Positions 15,701 to 24,800 of a DNA stretch of 48,307 nucleotides are shown one piece after another. The stretch is from assembly GCA_029265715.1 (NCBI GenBank), contig JAJUGZ010000022.1, forward strand, positions 1-48,307. The letters are read 5' to 3'. Under the pieces are notes generated by a model. That model did no database searches and had not been told where the DNA came from. It was given only the letters and a program-made list of their open reading frames with translations. This stretch comes from Bacteroidota bacterium. Lineage in GTDB: Bacteria > Bacteroidota > Bacteroidia > Bacteroidales > Prolixibacteraceae. Within the stretch, counting starts at the first letter, position 1. Each line of letters starts with the position of its first letter. The position numbers and the translations under genes were made by a program.

Positions 15701-16129
15701 ATGGATGAAGAATGGGAAAAATACCGTGATGAGGCCGAAGCTTATTGCAAAACGGTAAATGGAATGGTTACAAAAAGGCGTAATCTGGGCAATGCCGTGT
15801 TGTATAACCTGATCGGGCTTTCGCTGGAAGCTTACCTGACCGCCGCCTTGATGAAGAATGACTTCATGCCGGTCCATTCGTCGGTTGGCAGCATGTTCCG
15901 CGAACTGAAACGATATTACGAAGTGCCGGAATCGTTTTTCGACGAAAGCCGCTTTTATAACAGGTTCATGAATTTCTGTGCGCTGGATGCAACCAGCAAT
16001 CAGCCAGACCCAAGCGATGAAGAAATTCTCCGGATGGTAGCTTTTCTGAATGAATTCCGGACATGGGGACAGGAAAAGGTATTTGTAAACTCCTTCTGTC
16101 AGGATTTTAAAACCAGACAGAAGGATTAG
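15701..16129 (+). CDS. Hypothetical HEPN-like helical protein downstream of nifV
   Basis: 142 residues, mostly helical and acidic. MDEEWEKYRDEAEAYCKTV, then NLIGLSLEAYLTAALMKNDF, then a region with MFRELKRYYEVPESFF, resembles small HEPN-type helical bundles. A confident assignment is not possible by eye, and the R-x4-6-H nuclease motif of toxic HEPN proteins is not evident. It starts 104 bases after nifV on the same strand and is the last gene of the direction block, so a nitrogen fixation link is possible but unproven. The final residues FCQDFKTRQKD and the stop codon are encoded by a CTGACAGG-type palindrome (16091-16125). Confidence 0.75.
   Translation: MDEEWEKYRDEAEAYCKTVNGMVTKRRNLGNAVLYNLIGLSLEAYLTAALMKNDFMPVHSSVGSMFRELKRYYEVPESFFDESRFYNRFMNFCALDATSNQPDPSDEEILRMVAFLNEFRTWGQEKVFVNSFCQDFKTRQKD
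16091..16125 (+). terminator. Palindrome overlapping a gene end (CTGACAGG repeat family)
   Basis: TCCTTCTGTCAGG (16091-16103) pairs with CCAGACAGAAGGA (16113-16125), one mismatch, around an AT loop. It overlaps the last codons and stop of the + strand gene and lies 16 bases from the stop of the convergent MscS-type gene, so it could end transcription from both sides. Confidence 0.5.
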
Positions 16130-16140
16130 TTGATGCGATA

Positions 16141-17397
16141 TTAATTCAGTCGTTTGCCCAACTCGCTGATATCGTGTCCGGAAGGTGATTGGAACACCCG
16201 CAGCCCAAATTCAGGAATTACGGCCAGCAGATGTTCGAAAATGTCGGCCTGGATTGCTTCGTAATTGGCCGAGGCTTTTTCTTTGCTGAATACGTAAATT
16301 TCGATGGGCAACCCGGTGTCGGTGGGTTGCAGGTGGCGTACCAACAGGCTCATGTCCTGGTTGATCATCGGGTTATTGCGCAGATAGGCTTCCAGGTATT
16401 TGCGGAACACACCCAGGTTTGTCTGATGGCGCCCGTTTACCAGCTTGTCGCCTTCGATGCCTAATTGCTTGTTGTACTCGGTAATTTCTTGTTCCTTCGA
16501 AATCACATAATCGCGGATCAGTACAATTTTTTTGAACTCTTCAAGCATTTCCGGAGTGCAGAATCGTACGCTTTTCATGTCGATGTTGATCGAACGTTTG
16601 ATGCGGCGGCCTTCTGCCTCTTCCATCCCCACCCAGTTGCTGAATGATTCGGAAACCAGTGCATAGGTCGGGATCGTCGTGATGGTTTTGTCGAAATTCT
16701 GCACTTTTACGGTGTTTAGCGAAATGTCGATCACATTTCCGTCGGCGCGGTGGCTGGGCATTTCAATCCAGTCGCCCGGCTTTAGCATTTTGTTGGCCGA
16801 AAGCTGAATGGAGGCAACCAAGCCAAGGATCGTGTCTTTGAACACCAATAGCAGCACGGCAGCCAGGGCGCTTAGTCCGGTGAGCAGGCCGGTGGGCGAT
16901 TGTTTGAAGATGATCGAGATAACCAGGATTCCGGCGATAAAATACACCAGGATCATCAACAGTTGGATGTATCCTTTTATGGAGCGTGTGGCGGCGTAGG
17001 GGGTAGTCAGATAAATGTCGTGCGATGCCTTAAGTACCCCGGAAATTACCGACACAGCTATGATCACAAAGTAAATCTTGATGATGATCAGCAACAGGCT
17101 GTTTACCGTCTCAAATTCGCAGAACTGGTAGCTGTAATACATCATGATGGCCGCCGTGATGTGCGACAGGCGGCTGAATACCTTTCGTTTCAGCAGGAAG
17201 TCATCCCATTCGGTTTCGGTTTTTTCAACTAATTTGTGAATGACGCGGACGACGATAAAATTGGTAATCCATTTAATGATGTAGGCTGCCAGAAACAGGG
17301 CGATGGCCGTAATGCCAACCGAAAAAATCTGCACGAACATTTTGTGCAGGTACATGTCGGTAAAAACCTGAACCAGTAGATTATATAGTTCCTTCAT
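16141..17397 (-). CDS. MscS-family mechanosensitive channel, YbdG-like
   Basis: 418 residues. About five membrane helices lie in the first 200 residues (for example IFSVGITAIALFLAAYIIKWI at about 24-45 and VISGVLKAS onwards). The pore helix and beta domain signature follow as GLSALAAVLLLVFKDTILGLVASIQLS and then MLKPGDWIEMPSHRADGNVIDISLNTVKVQNFDKT. This length and the large C-terminal domain match the YbdG (MscM) branch rather than small MscS. Inner membrane; it gives osmotic stress relief or sensing. It stands alone, convergent to the nif block and 152 bases from the next gene on its strand. Confidence 0.88.
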   Translation of the reverse strand: MKELYNLLVQVFTDMYLHKMFVQIFSVGITAIALFLAAYIIKWITNFIVVRVIHKLVEKTETEWDDFLLKRKVFSRLSHITAAIMMYYSYQFCEFETVNSLLLIIIKIYFVIIAVSVISGVLKASHDIYLTTPYAATRSIKGYIQLLMILVYFIAGILVISIIFKQSPTGLLTGLSALAAVLLLVFKDTILGLVASIQLSANKMLKPGDWIEMPSHRADGNVIDISLNTVKVQNFDKTITTIPTYALVSESFSNWVGMEEAEGRRIKRSINIDMKSVRFCTPEMLEEFKKIVLIRDYVISKEQEITEYNKQLGIEGDKLVNGRHQTNLGVFRKYLEAYLRNNPMINQDMSLLVRHLQPTDTGLPIEIYVFSKEKASANYEAIQADIFEHLLAVIPEFGLRVFQSPSGHDISELGKRLN

Positions 17398-17549
17398 GTT
17401 GTTGTTTGTTTTATGTCGAGGTTACTGCGAAAATAAAGAAAAGCCAACGGATTCAGTAATTCGTGATGTTAAACTTTTCATTAACAGTAAAAGTTCATTT
17501 CCCCGGAACAAAATTCCTTGTGTTTTTATTGCCATTTGTTTTGTCAGTA

Positions 17550-18932
17550 TTATCCGATAACTCTGATCTGCTTCCACTTGCCACTTCGGAAACGGAATGC
17601 CAGTACCGAGCAAAATAGCAGGAAGAAAACAACCAAGATCAACCAGCTGGTTGAGACTGGCAGATGAAGGATATTGAGTGCAAGGAATAACACCGGGACA
17701 AACAACCAGTGCATGGTAACCGAGGCAATCATGGTGAAATGGGTGTCGCCTGCGCCGCGCAGGGCGCCCACCAAGGCCACCATCAGGGCTTCGGCCAGCA
17801 CGTATAGCGAGGCTATCCGGATCATCGAGACGGCAATAGGCACTGCATTTTCGAAAATAGCGGTGGATGTTTCCGGATGAAAGATACGGACCAGTCCCTC
17901 CGGAATCAGGACAAAAAGAGCCAGTATTACAACCGAATAAAAGATCCCGGTTTTAATAGCAGAGATGGCCGCATGATTGGCGGTGTCTGGTTGTCCGGCT
18001 CCCATATAACGGCCAACCAGGCTCATCACGGCCATCTCGATGCCCAGCAGCGGGATGAGCGAAACCAAATCCCAGTTAAACATGATGGTCGTTGCCGTTG
18101 CGACCACGTCGCCCTGCGCGTGAAACAGCGAAATCATAATGGTGAATGCCAGGAAGTTCAGCGAAAATTCCAATCCGGCCGGGTACCCGTAGTAAAGTAG
18201 TCGCTTCATGATTGGCCAGTTGAAGCGGAAAGATTTCAACACGGCAAAATTCACCCGGTTTTCACGGCTCAGGTAAGCCGTAATCAGGACAAGCAGGGCA
18301 CAAAAAGCCCCGAAAATGGTAGCCAGCGCGGCTCCCCGTATCTCCATGGCCGGGAACCCCAGTTTGCCAAAAATCAGGATATAGTCGAGGCCAACGTTCA
18401 CGATCATGGCAACAATGGTGGCCTGCATCACGATTTGGGTTTTCCCGATGCCCGTAAAATAACATCCCATCGTGTAGCGCATCATGCTGAAAATGGCTCC
18501 CCAAATCAGGATGTTGAGGTATTCAATCTGGTATCCGATCTGCGATGCCGGAATGTGCATCAGGTCGAAGAACGCAATGGCCAGCGGTTTTAATAAAATA
18601 ATGACCGGCCAGGCCAGTAATGTAACCAGTATAGCCTGGGATGCAGCCTTGCTTGAATTGTGTTTCTCCCCGGCTCCAAAATATTGAGCGACCAGGGCGG
18701 TCGAGTAACCCGTCAACCCGAGAAAAAAGAACATCAGCATCTGCATGGCAACCCCGCCGCCCATTGCCGCGTTCATTTGCTCAGAACCAACCCGGGCCAG
18801 GAACAGCCGGTCGGTAAAAGTCATCACTCCGTCGCAGGCAGTAGAAATAATCATCGGGGTGGCTAAATCTAAAAGTTCTTTGATACCGCCAGGCTCCCGG
18901 TAGCCCGAAAAATAGTGTTTGAAAAATGTCAT
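17550..18932 (-). CDS. MATE-family efflux transporter
   Basis: 460 residues from the ATG at 18932 (MTFFKHYFSGYREPGG). An upstream in-frame start at 19073 would add 47 residues unlike the family, so the shorter form is preferred. Twelve membrane helices can be drawn in two homologous halves. Typical early motifs are LLDLATPMIISTACDGVMTFTD and LFLARVGSEQMNAAMGG, and MGAGQPDTANHAA opens the second half. MATE proteins export cationic drugs or metabolites using Na+ or H+ gradients. The substrate is unknown. No regulator is adjacent. Confidence 0.88.
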   Translation of the reverse strand: MTFFKHYFSGYREPGGIKELLDLATPMIISTACDGVMTFTDRLFLARVGSEQMNAAMGGGVAMQMLMFFFLGLTGYSTALVAQYFGAGEKHNSSKAASQAILVTLLAWPVIILLKPLAIAFFDLMHIPASQIGYQIEYLNILIWGAIFSMMRYTMGCYFTGIGKTQIVMQATIVAMIVNVGLDYILIFGKLGFPAMEIRGAALATIFGAFCALLVLITAYLSRENRVNFAVLKSFRFNWPIMKRLLYYGYPAGLEFSLNFLAFTIMISLFHAQGDVVATATTIMFNWDLVSLIPLLGIEMAVMSLVGRYMGAGQPDTANHAAISAIKTGIFYSVVILALFVLIPEGLVRIFHPETSTAIFENAVPIAVSMIRIASLYVLAEALMVALVGALRGAGDTHFTMIASVTMHWLFVPVLFLALNILHLPVSTSWLILVVFFLLFCSVLAFRFRSGKWKQIRVIG

Positions 18933-19366
18933 ACAATGTTGGTTGTTTTTGAATTTGGTAATTGTTTCTGGTAAGGCAAAGGTAAGGACACGAAAACTCA
19001 TTTGAGGATTGCGTTGGGGCATATTTAAATTTTCAGGAACAGATTGAATGAACCAGTTTGTGCGGGGCAACATGGTGCTAAAAACTGGTTCCGGTTTGTA
19101 CCGGATGAATGCTGATTTTTGATGAGTTCCTTAAGCTTGAATTACTTAAAATTGCTCTAAATAGAAAGGGAAACCCAATAAGAATAATTGTCGGGGTTGC
19201 AAAAAATTTTCTTTTCCGTTAACATTGTTTCGCGATTCAATGAACTGATTACTTAACATTTGCTGGTAATTTTGCGAGGGTGTGAGAACGGGAAATTCTA
19301 TCTTTCTGTGAGATTAAAAGCGGAGTCAGGGCAAGGAATACAATCCAAACATCAATTAACTTTTTT
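18933..19366. other. Divergent intergenic region
   Basis: 434 bases between divergently read genes. It must contain the promoters of the MATE gene (-) and of the small exported protein (+). TAATTTTG at about 19269 fits the Bacteroidota -7 element on the + strand, but no TTTG was found at the right distance upstream. No repeat or gene seen. Confidence 0.35.
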
Positions 19367-19732
19367 ATGAAAACACTTTTGGTGATAGCTATTGCTATGT
19401 CTTGTTTTTCATTCTGCCCCATTAACGAAAAAGAAGAACCGAACGGCCGTCCCGGATTTTATGTGCTGGTGGAGGATTATTCTGCCCGTACGTATCAGAA
19501 GTACTTGGTCGAGTCGAAAGATTCTGTAGATAAAATATTCAACAACTGTTTCAATTCGGAGCTTCGGCTTGGGGAGATCGACAGCCCGATCAGTATTTAT
19601 AATGTCAGGCACAATTTTTATGTGGCGCGTGTCACCATTTTTGATACACCCCGAGGTAAGAAAAAATTCAAAAACTTGAAATATCCCGAGGCTGATGTTA
19701 AACGCAAAGCGGGTGAGCCGGTTGTTTTTTAA
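19367..19732 (+). CDS. Small exported hypothetical protein
   Basis: 121 residues. The N-terminus MKTLLVIAIAMSCFSFC is a short signal sequence, and a cysteine at its end could be a lipoprotein site, although the preceding residues do not match the lipobox well. The mature part is mixed charged and aromatic (FYVLVEDYSARTYQKYLV...) without a family I recognise. It is an isolated gene between two - strand genes. The stop is followed within six bases by a palindrome serving it and the convergent GH28 gene. Confidence 0.6.
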   Translation: MKTLLVIAIAMSCFSFCPINEKEEPNGRPGFYVLVEDYSARTYQKYLVESKDSVDKIFNNCFNSELRLGEIDSPISIYNVRHNFYVARVTIFDTPRGKKKFKNLKYPEADVKRKAGEPVVF

Positions 19733-19737
19733 GACAA

Positions 19738-19774
19738 GCAATCCCGACAGATTTTCAAAACTTGTCGGGATTGC
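19738..19774. terminator. Palindrome between convergent genes (CTGACAGG repeat family)
   Basis: GCAATCCCGACA (19738-19749) pairs with TGTCGGGATTGC (19763-19774), extended inwards by G-T and A-T pairs. It lies between the stops of the small exported protein (+) and the GH28 gene (-), in position for a two-way terminator. Confidence 0.55.
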
Positions 19775-19794
19775 AAACACATCAGTCCGGTTTT

Positions 19795-21132
19795 TTATTC
19801 AATTGTTTTCCCGTTGACTACTACGTTTTTCAGGGTCAGCCCGTCGAAGAGCGACTGGTTCAGTTCGCCTTTTTCGGCCGTTGCCTGGATGTTCTCGAAG
19901 GTGAAGTTTTTCAGGCTGTCGGTCTCCGAAACATCGATGTCGGCAAAGATTTTACAAACCAGATCGATGTCTTTAAAGGTAATATGATTCGAAGTTGACA
20001 CGGGCGGCGTTTCGCGTCCCTGCAAGTCGAAGAACTGGCGCCACGGTTTGGCAAATACCAGCCGGTCGGCCGATCCGGTAATGTTTTCGACCCGGATGTA
20101 TTCGTACAATTGCGGGGTATCGGGGCGGTGTTTGAGCCACAGCACACGCGATGGCCCATTTACTTTACAGTTGCGGACCAGGATATTCCGGTTGTGGATA
20201 GCCTCGCTTCCGCAGGTCACCGCCGAGTGGCAGAACCCAAATGTGCAGTTTTGTACAATCACGTTCAGGTTGGGGCCGTTGGTGGTGTCTTTGTCGGCCC
20301 ACGGGCCTTTGCCGCCTTTCAGGGCCACGGCATCGTCGTTCACTTCCATGTAACAGCCGTTAATCAACACATTGGTGCAGGCATCCACGTCGATGGCATC
20401 GGTGCTGGGCGCCTTTACCGGTTCGGCCGGCGAGAAGATGTGAAGGCCGAGGGCTTTTACATTGTTGCATCGGTACAGGTGGGTAGTCCAGAAACCGGAA
20501 TTATGGAGCCTGACGTCCTGCAACTGCACGTTGTTGCTGTTTTGTATAAAGACCAGCCGGGGGCGCGATACTTCCAGGTTGGTACATTCCGGATTTTCGG
20601 CGCGCCTCTGCCAGAAGGCTTGCCAATATTTCAACCCATTGCCGTCAATTGTCCCTTTCCCGGAGATGGTAAAACCGTCAACCCCATTGGCGTTGATCAC
20701 GGCTGAAAAATAGTCGATGCTGCGGCCTTCCATGCGCGACGGGCCAAACGGGAAGTTGGCAATGTCGTCAGATCCCAGCAGGGTAGCGCCTTCGCGGACG
20801 TGCAGATGCGTGTGCGGCTTGAAAAACAAAGCCCCGGTCAGGAAGGTCCCTTCCGGAATGATGACCACGCCTCCGCCCTTGGCTGAGGCTTCGTCGATGG
20901 CCTTCTGAATGGCTTCGGTGTTCAGGGTTTGTCCGTCGCCCACCGCTCCAAAGTCGGTCACAACCAGCTGGACCCCCAGTGTGTCGGGATTAATTCTGGT
21001 CGTGTCGTTAAACCAAGCCGGGATCTCTGTACCGTCGGGGAAACGCTCTTCGGATTTTTTCTCCGGAACATTGCACGATGCCAGATAAAACAGGCAGGCA
21101 AAGATTGCTGCCCATAGTGATGGTTTTTTCAT
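19795..21132 (-). CDS. Glycoside hydrolase family 28 (polygalacturonase-like) lipoprotein
   Basis: 445 residues. The signal peptide MKKPSLWAAIFACLFYLASC ends in a lipobox with Cys20. The chain then shows the right-handed beta-helix opening FGAVGDGQTLNTEAIQKAID and the GH28 acid motifs PSTDAIDVD (Asp245) and NDDAVALKGG (Asp266, Asp267), with a histidine turn FCHSAVTCGSE (His302). These match the Asp triad and His of pectin-cleaving GH28 enzymes. The usual RIK motif is replaced by VLWLKHRPD, so the exact bond cleaved may differ (exo-acting or rhamnogalacturonan types are possible). A lipoprotein anchor suggests a cell-surface or periplasmic role. No SusC/D pair is nearby. Confidence 0.85.
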   Translation of the reverse strand: MKKPSLWAAIFACLFYLASCNVPEKKSEERFPDGTEIPAWFNDTTRINPDTLGVQLVVTDFGAVGDGQTLNTEAIQKAIDEASAKGGGVVIIPEGTFLTGALFFKPHTHLHVREGATLLGSDDIANFPFGPSRMEGRSIDYFSAVINANGVDGFTISGKGTIDGNGLKYWQAFWQRRAENPECTNLEVSRPRLVFIQNSNNVQLQDVRLHNSGFWTTHLYRCNNVKALGLHIFSPAEPVKAPSTDAIDVDACTNVLINGCYMEVNDDAVALKGGKGPWADKDTTNGPNLNVIVQNCTFGFCHSAVTCGSEAIHNRNILVRNCKVNGPSRVLWLKHRPDTPQLYEYIRVENITGSADRLVFAKPWRQFFDLQGRETPPVSTSNHITFKDIDLVCKIFADIDVSETDSLKNFTFENIQATAEKGELNQSLFDGLTLKNVVVNGKTIE

Positions 21133-21319
21133 TTTTAAAAGTTTTTAGCAGTATCCGACAAAAATAAGATTTATTGGGAGTATGCGAATTTTCAGGGCTG
21201 GAAAGGTTTTATGTTGGGGCCTTGATTTGACGTATCCACAGCCCGTTTCTCAGCCTGGGACAGAGTCCCCGTGTTTGCGAGGGGAAGGAGGGTTCTTCTT
21301 TTCCTCGCGGGAATGATTC

Positions 21320-21356
21320 AAAAAAAAAAAAGGCAGCCCGTTCGGGCAACCTTTTT
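21320..21356 (-). terminator. Rho-independent terminator of the ABC operon
   Basis: On the - strand AAAAAGG..GCCCG, an AA turn and CGGGC..CCTTTTT form a hairpin followed by a run of T's (the A-tract at 21320-21330 on the + strand). It lies 24 bases after the permease stop. Confidence 0.8.
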
Positions 21357-21379
21357 CTCCGGGAAATTATCGGGATCGC

Positions 21380-22378
21380 TTATCGCGACCGTATTTCTTT
21401 TCGCATAAAAGCCACATACGATAAGGCAAAACAAACAATGGTCCCGGCCAGCAAACCGGTTACCTGCGGCCAGACCAGCAACAGACTTTGTCCCAGAGGG
21501 AGCGGGCTGGGAATGGCTCCCTGAACTTGTTCCATGGTGAGTGGCCCTAAGCTGCGGACCGATGGCATCAGCAACGTGGTCGTCCCTTCGCTGAACAATT
21601 GGCTCGGGCTAATCCGCATCAGGTTGAGCAACATTTTCTGGTAGCCAATTACCTGATACTCGGTTGCCATGGGCGATGGCGAAAATGCTTTGGCTATCAG
21701 GTTAATGATCAGGTTGTAAAATACGCTGAAAAAAAGCCATACCGAAATGCCGGCCAATGCTGAGGTTGCAGCCTGACGGAACTTGACCGAGAACAGGATC
21801 GACAGGTTGAGCCAGAAGGCCACGTAAACGATACTGAGCGCAAGAAAAAATATCATGCGCAGAAATTCTTCGGCGGTAGGCGGTATGCCAATGGTAATTA
21901 GTCCGAGCCCAATAATCAGGAACCCCAGTGCAAAAAATAATACACTGATTACCGTCAGGGCAGCCACAAATTTGGCATTGATCAGGTAGTCGCGGTGGAT
22001 GGGCTGCGACATGACCCGGCTCAGTGTTCCGCGGTTTTGTTCCGAATTAATGGCGTCGAACCCCATGCTGATACCTAAAAGAGGCCCCAAAAAACTGATA
22101 AATACAAAAAACGAGGGCAGGGTTCCGTCGGTGATTGTGAACAGTTTCAGGAAAAAGAACGTACCTTCCGGGTCGTTCGGTTTAATGGCTTTGCTGAAGT
22201 TGGTCAGCGCGGTGTACATCGAGCCCGCGCATGTCAATACAATCAGGGCTACCAAAATCACGAAACGCCAGCTGCGCACATAATCGGCCACCTCTTTTTG
22301 TACGATTACCCAGAACGGGTGCGAAATTTTTCCGGAGTTACCCAACCATCCGGACGCATTTGTATGATGGATCTTCAT
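21380..22378 (-). CDS. ABC transporter permease (ABC-2 type)
   Basis: 332 residues with about six membrane helices: one early (WRFVILVALIVLTCAGSMYT, about 37-56), a block between 90 and 240, and a last helix near the C-terminus (VTGLLAGTIVCFALSYVAF). The segment DAINSEQNRGTLSRVMSQPI is typical of NosY/ABC-2 permeases working with a single ATPase. It overlaps the ATPase gene by four bases (ATGA), so the two are translationally coupled. The exported substrate is unknown. Confidence 0.85.
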   Translation of the reverse strand: MKIHHTNASGWLGNSGKISHPFWVIVQKEVADYVRSWRFVILVALIVLTCAGSMYTALTNFSKAIKPNDPEGTFFFLKLFTITDGTLPSFFVFISFLGPLLGISMGFDAINSEQNRGTLSRVMSQPIHRDYLINAKFVAALTVISVLFFALGFLIIGLGLITIGIPPTAEEFLRMIFFLALSIVYVAFWLNLSILFSVKFRQAATSALAGISVWLFFSVFYNLIINLIAKAFSPSPMATEYQVIGYQKMLLNLMRISPSQLFSEGTTTLLMPSVRSLGPLTMEQVQGAIPSPLPLGQSLLLVWPQVTGLLAGTIVCFALSYVAFMRKEIRSR

Positions 22379-23343
22379 GATTTTTCACCTCCTTCGAAAT
22401 AACGATAATAAATTTCATCGAGGCCGAATTCTTTCTTGTTCAGCGAAATCAGGCTGGCGCCCGAATGTACGATGGCACGTGCAATTTCGGCTGATAAGTT
22501 GCGGGAGCATTCGATACGGAAGACCCCGTTCTTGCGGCTTACCGACGATATGCCCTCAATCGGGTTCAGGATATTGGCCAGCCATTGGGTTTCTCCGGAT
22601 GCTCCGGAAAGTCCGTTCAACTCGACTCCGGCTTCGATTACATACAGGCTGTCGGTAAACAATTTCTTCGAGAGCGACGGGATATCGCCTTCTGCCTTCA
22701 GCCGTCCGTTTACAAAAATGCCGACCCGGTCGCATACCTCCTGAACCTGGTGCAAGTTGTGCGACGAGAACAGTACGGTAAGTCCCTGCTCGTCGCGCAG
22801 GCGGGCAATCAGGTCGAGAAATTCGCGGACGCCCTTGGGGTCGATTCCGGAGGTTGGCTCGTCGAGGATAATAACCTCCGGATTTTTGATCAGCACATCG
22901 GCCAGTCCCAGACGTTGACGCATCCCGCGCGAAAATTTCCCGGCTTTTTTGTTAATCACATCCGGAAGCCCGACGCGTACCAGCAGTTGTTGGGCTTTTT
23001 CGCGGGCTTCTTTCTCCGGAATGCGGTTCAGTCGGGCCGTGTACAAGAGGTTCTCAAGCGCGGTGCGGTCGTCGTAAAAACCGACATCTTCAGGCAGGTA
23101 GCCAACTTTTCGTTTTACTTCGATGGGGTTGGCCGTTGAATCGATACCGCATACGCTGACTGTTCCCGACGTAGGGTCTGTCAAACCGAGCATCATTAGG
23201 ATGGTGGTCGATTTCCCGGCGCCATTGGGCCCGAGCAGTCCGAAAATTTCACCCTTGTTGATGGTCAGGTTCAATTGGTCGACTGCGGTAAACGATCCGT
23301 ACTTCTTGGTCAGATCGACCAGTTCGATCATACGGTCAGTCAC
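22375..23343 (-). CDS. ABC transporter ATP-binding protein
   Basis: 322 residues. Walker A GPNGAGKST at 38-46, signature FSRGMRQRLGLADVL, Walker B VIILDEPTSGIDPKG and the switch histidine in SSHNL are all present, so it should be active. A C-terminal extension of about 90 residues follows the ABC domain, as in NosF/CcmA-type exporters. It is the middle gene of an operon with a NEW3-domain membrane protein before it and the permease after it. Its start is three bases from the stop of the upstream gene. Confidence 0.92.
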   Translation of the reverse strand: MTDRMIELVDLTKKYGSFTAVDQLNLTINKGEIFGLLGPNGAGKSTTILMMLGLTDPTSGTVSVCGIDSTANPIEVKRKVGYLPEDVGFYDDRTALENLLYTARLNRIPEKEAREKAQQLLVRVGLPDVINKKAGKFSRGMRQRLGLADVLIKNPEVIILDEPTSGIDPKGVREFLDLIARLRDEQGLTVLFSSHNLHQVQEVCDRVGIFVNGRLKAEGDIPSLSKKLFTDSLYVIEAGVELNGLSGASGETQWLANILNPIEGISSVSRKNGVFRIECSRNLSAEIARAIVHSGASLISLNKKEFGLDEIYYRYFEGGEKS

Positions 23344-23346
23344 GGG

Positions 23347-24501
23347 TTACCTCCTTCCGTATTTGCGGAACAACCAGAAAACACTACCCAGAGCGGCAGC
23401 AATAATTAACACGCCCACCCAGCCCCACAGCATCGATGTTTGTACCGAGATGCGGAACGTTGCTTTTGCGGTTACTTCCGGAGTTCGAGATTCGAGGTTC
23501 AGGACATAGTCGCCGGGAATAGCGTTCTTGTCGGCTTTGATGGTGGCCGTAACCTGGGCATCTTTTCCGGGAAGTAATTTATCGATTTTCTTCGGATCGA
23601 ATTCGACCTGCCATTTTGAAGGGGTTGACGAGCTGAGGGAAATATCAGAAAGAACCGATGTTCCGGTGTTGCGTACGGAAAGCTGTATTTTCTTTTGGGC
23701 GCCTGCGGTTATTTCAGCACTTAGTAAGCCGGTCGGAGTGGTCAATTCCATGCTGTACGATCCGGTGATGACTACTTCCAGCTCGAGTTTGGCCGAGGTT
23801 GAACTGGTTTCGGCGCTAACCGGGATTTTGTAAGTGCCGGCACCGATTTCGGCAGGCGGGGTTATTTCAACGGTAATATCTTTCGAACTGTTTGCTTCCA
23901 TTTCGACCGAGGTAACCGATTGTCCGGCCGATTTAAACGTGACTGTCCAGCCCCGGGTCGCATCGGCCATCAGGGCATATAGTTGTTGGTTTGCAGTTTG
24001 GTTTTTCAGGGTTGTCCGGAACGTAAAATTTTGTCCGGAGTGTCCCTGCATATTGGGCTGGTCGGTTGTAAATGAGGTTTCGTACGTACCTTGTTCTGCG
24101 ATATTGACTGTCAGGGCAAGTGGTTCGATGTTCGCGCCGGCCGTCAGTTTAAACCGGTAATTGCCTTTGTTTACCTGATAAGGCACCTCAATTTTGAGCG
24201 AAAAGCTTTTTTTCTCGCCCGGTAGGATTGAGAGTTGGCTGATGTTCCAGCCTCCGGATTGTATCTGATATTTCCAGCTTCGGGGTACACCCGACAGCGC
24301 AAGTTCGGCAGTTTGTTGTTCCTTGCTATTATTGATCACATCGATCGAGTAGTCGATCGACTGGCCGGGCGAAACAGAAATTTTGGTGTAAGGGGTGTAC
24401 AGGGTAACGCCGTTCGAGTCAGAGGCAGCGTAAGCGGTGGCCGTGCTCAGGCCTGTCAATACAGAAAGAAACAAGCAAAGTAGAATTCTCCGTACGTTCA
24501 T
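23347..24501 (-). CDS. Membrane-anchored NEW3-domain protein, first gene of the ABC operon
   Basis: 384 residues from the ATG at 24501, which has GGAGGA at the right distance. The ATG at 24516 overlaps that Shine-Dalgarno and is rejected. A signal peptide (LLCLFLSVLTGLSTATAYA) is followed by at least three immunoglobulin-like beta domains of the NEW3/COG1470 kind (SVSPGQSIDYSIDVINNS, GQNFTFRTTLKNQT, TAGAQKKIQLSVRNTG). The chain ends with one membrane helix (WVGVLIIAAALGSVFWLF) and a basic tail. It should sit outside the inner membrane and work with the ABC pair behind it, perhaps as an accessory or substrate-binding part. The role is inferred from gene order only. Confidence 0.82.
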   Translation of the reverse strand: MNVRRILLCLFLSVLTGLSTATAYAASDSNGVTLYTPYTKISVSPGQSIDYSIDVINNSKEQQTAELALSGVPRSWKYQIQSGGWNISQLSILPGEKKSFSLKIEVPYQVNKGNYRFKLTAGANIEPLALTVNIAEQGTYETSFTTDQPNMQGHSGQNFTFRTTLKNQTANQQLYALMADATRGWTVTFKSAGQSVTSVEMEANSSKDITVEITPPAEIGAGTYKIPVSAETSSTSAKLELEVVITGSYSMELTTPTGLLSAEITAGAQKKIQLSVRNTGTSVLSDISLSSSTPSKWQVEFDPKKIDKLLPGKDAQVTATIKADKNAIPGDYVLNLESRTPEVTAKATFRISVQTSMLWGWVGVLIIAAALGSVFWLFRKYGRR

Positions 24502-24800
24502 AAAATTTTCCTCCATAAATTTTAAGTTTGACTATACGGCCTGCAAGTTTAAATGATACCATAATTCACTGGCGGTTAAATAATGTCAAAAACTCTTAAT
24601 ATTTTTTTCTAAAATGTTAAAAAAAATTAATAGTAAAAGAAAGGGTATTGCTGAACCGGTTATTGCCCATTTCTCCTCCTTTTTAAGTAGTCTGCCTCAT
24701 CGCCGTCTAAGCTGGCGGGCCAGAAGCACAAACCCCTGACAGGATTCAAAATCCTGTCAGGGGTTTGGAGAACTGCGACTGTTTCCTGCGCTGCAAACTA
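24502..24800. other. Intergenic region with promoter side of ABC operon and a palindrome
   Basis: About 300 bases. The right part carries the palindrome at 24730-24766. The left part is AT-rich and must carry the promoter of the NEW3-ABC operon. No gene seen. Confidence 0.4.
24730..24766 (-). terminator. 16-bp perfect palindrome after the AsmA gene (CTGACAGG repeat family)
   Basis: AAACCCCTGACAGGAT (24730-24745) and ATCCTGTCAGGGGTTT (24751-24766) are perfect complements around TCAAA. It lies 34 bases after the stop of the asmA-like gene on the - strand. No T-run follows. Confidence 0.55.
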
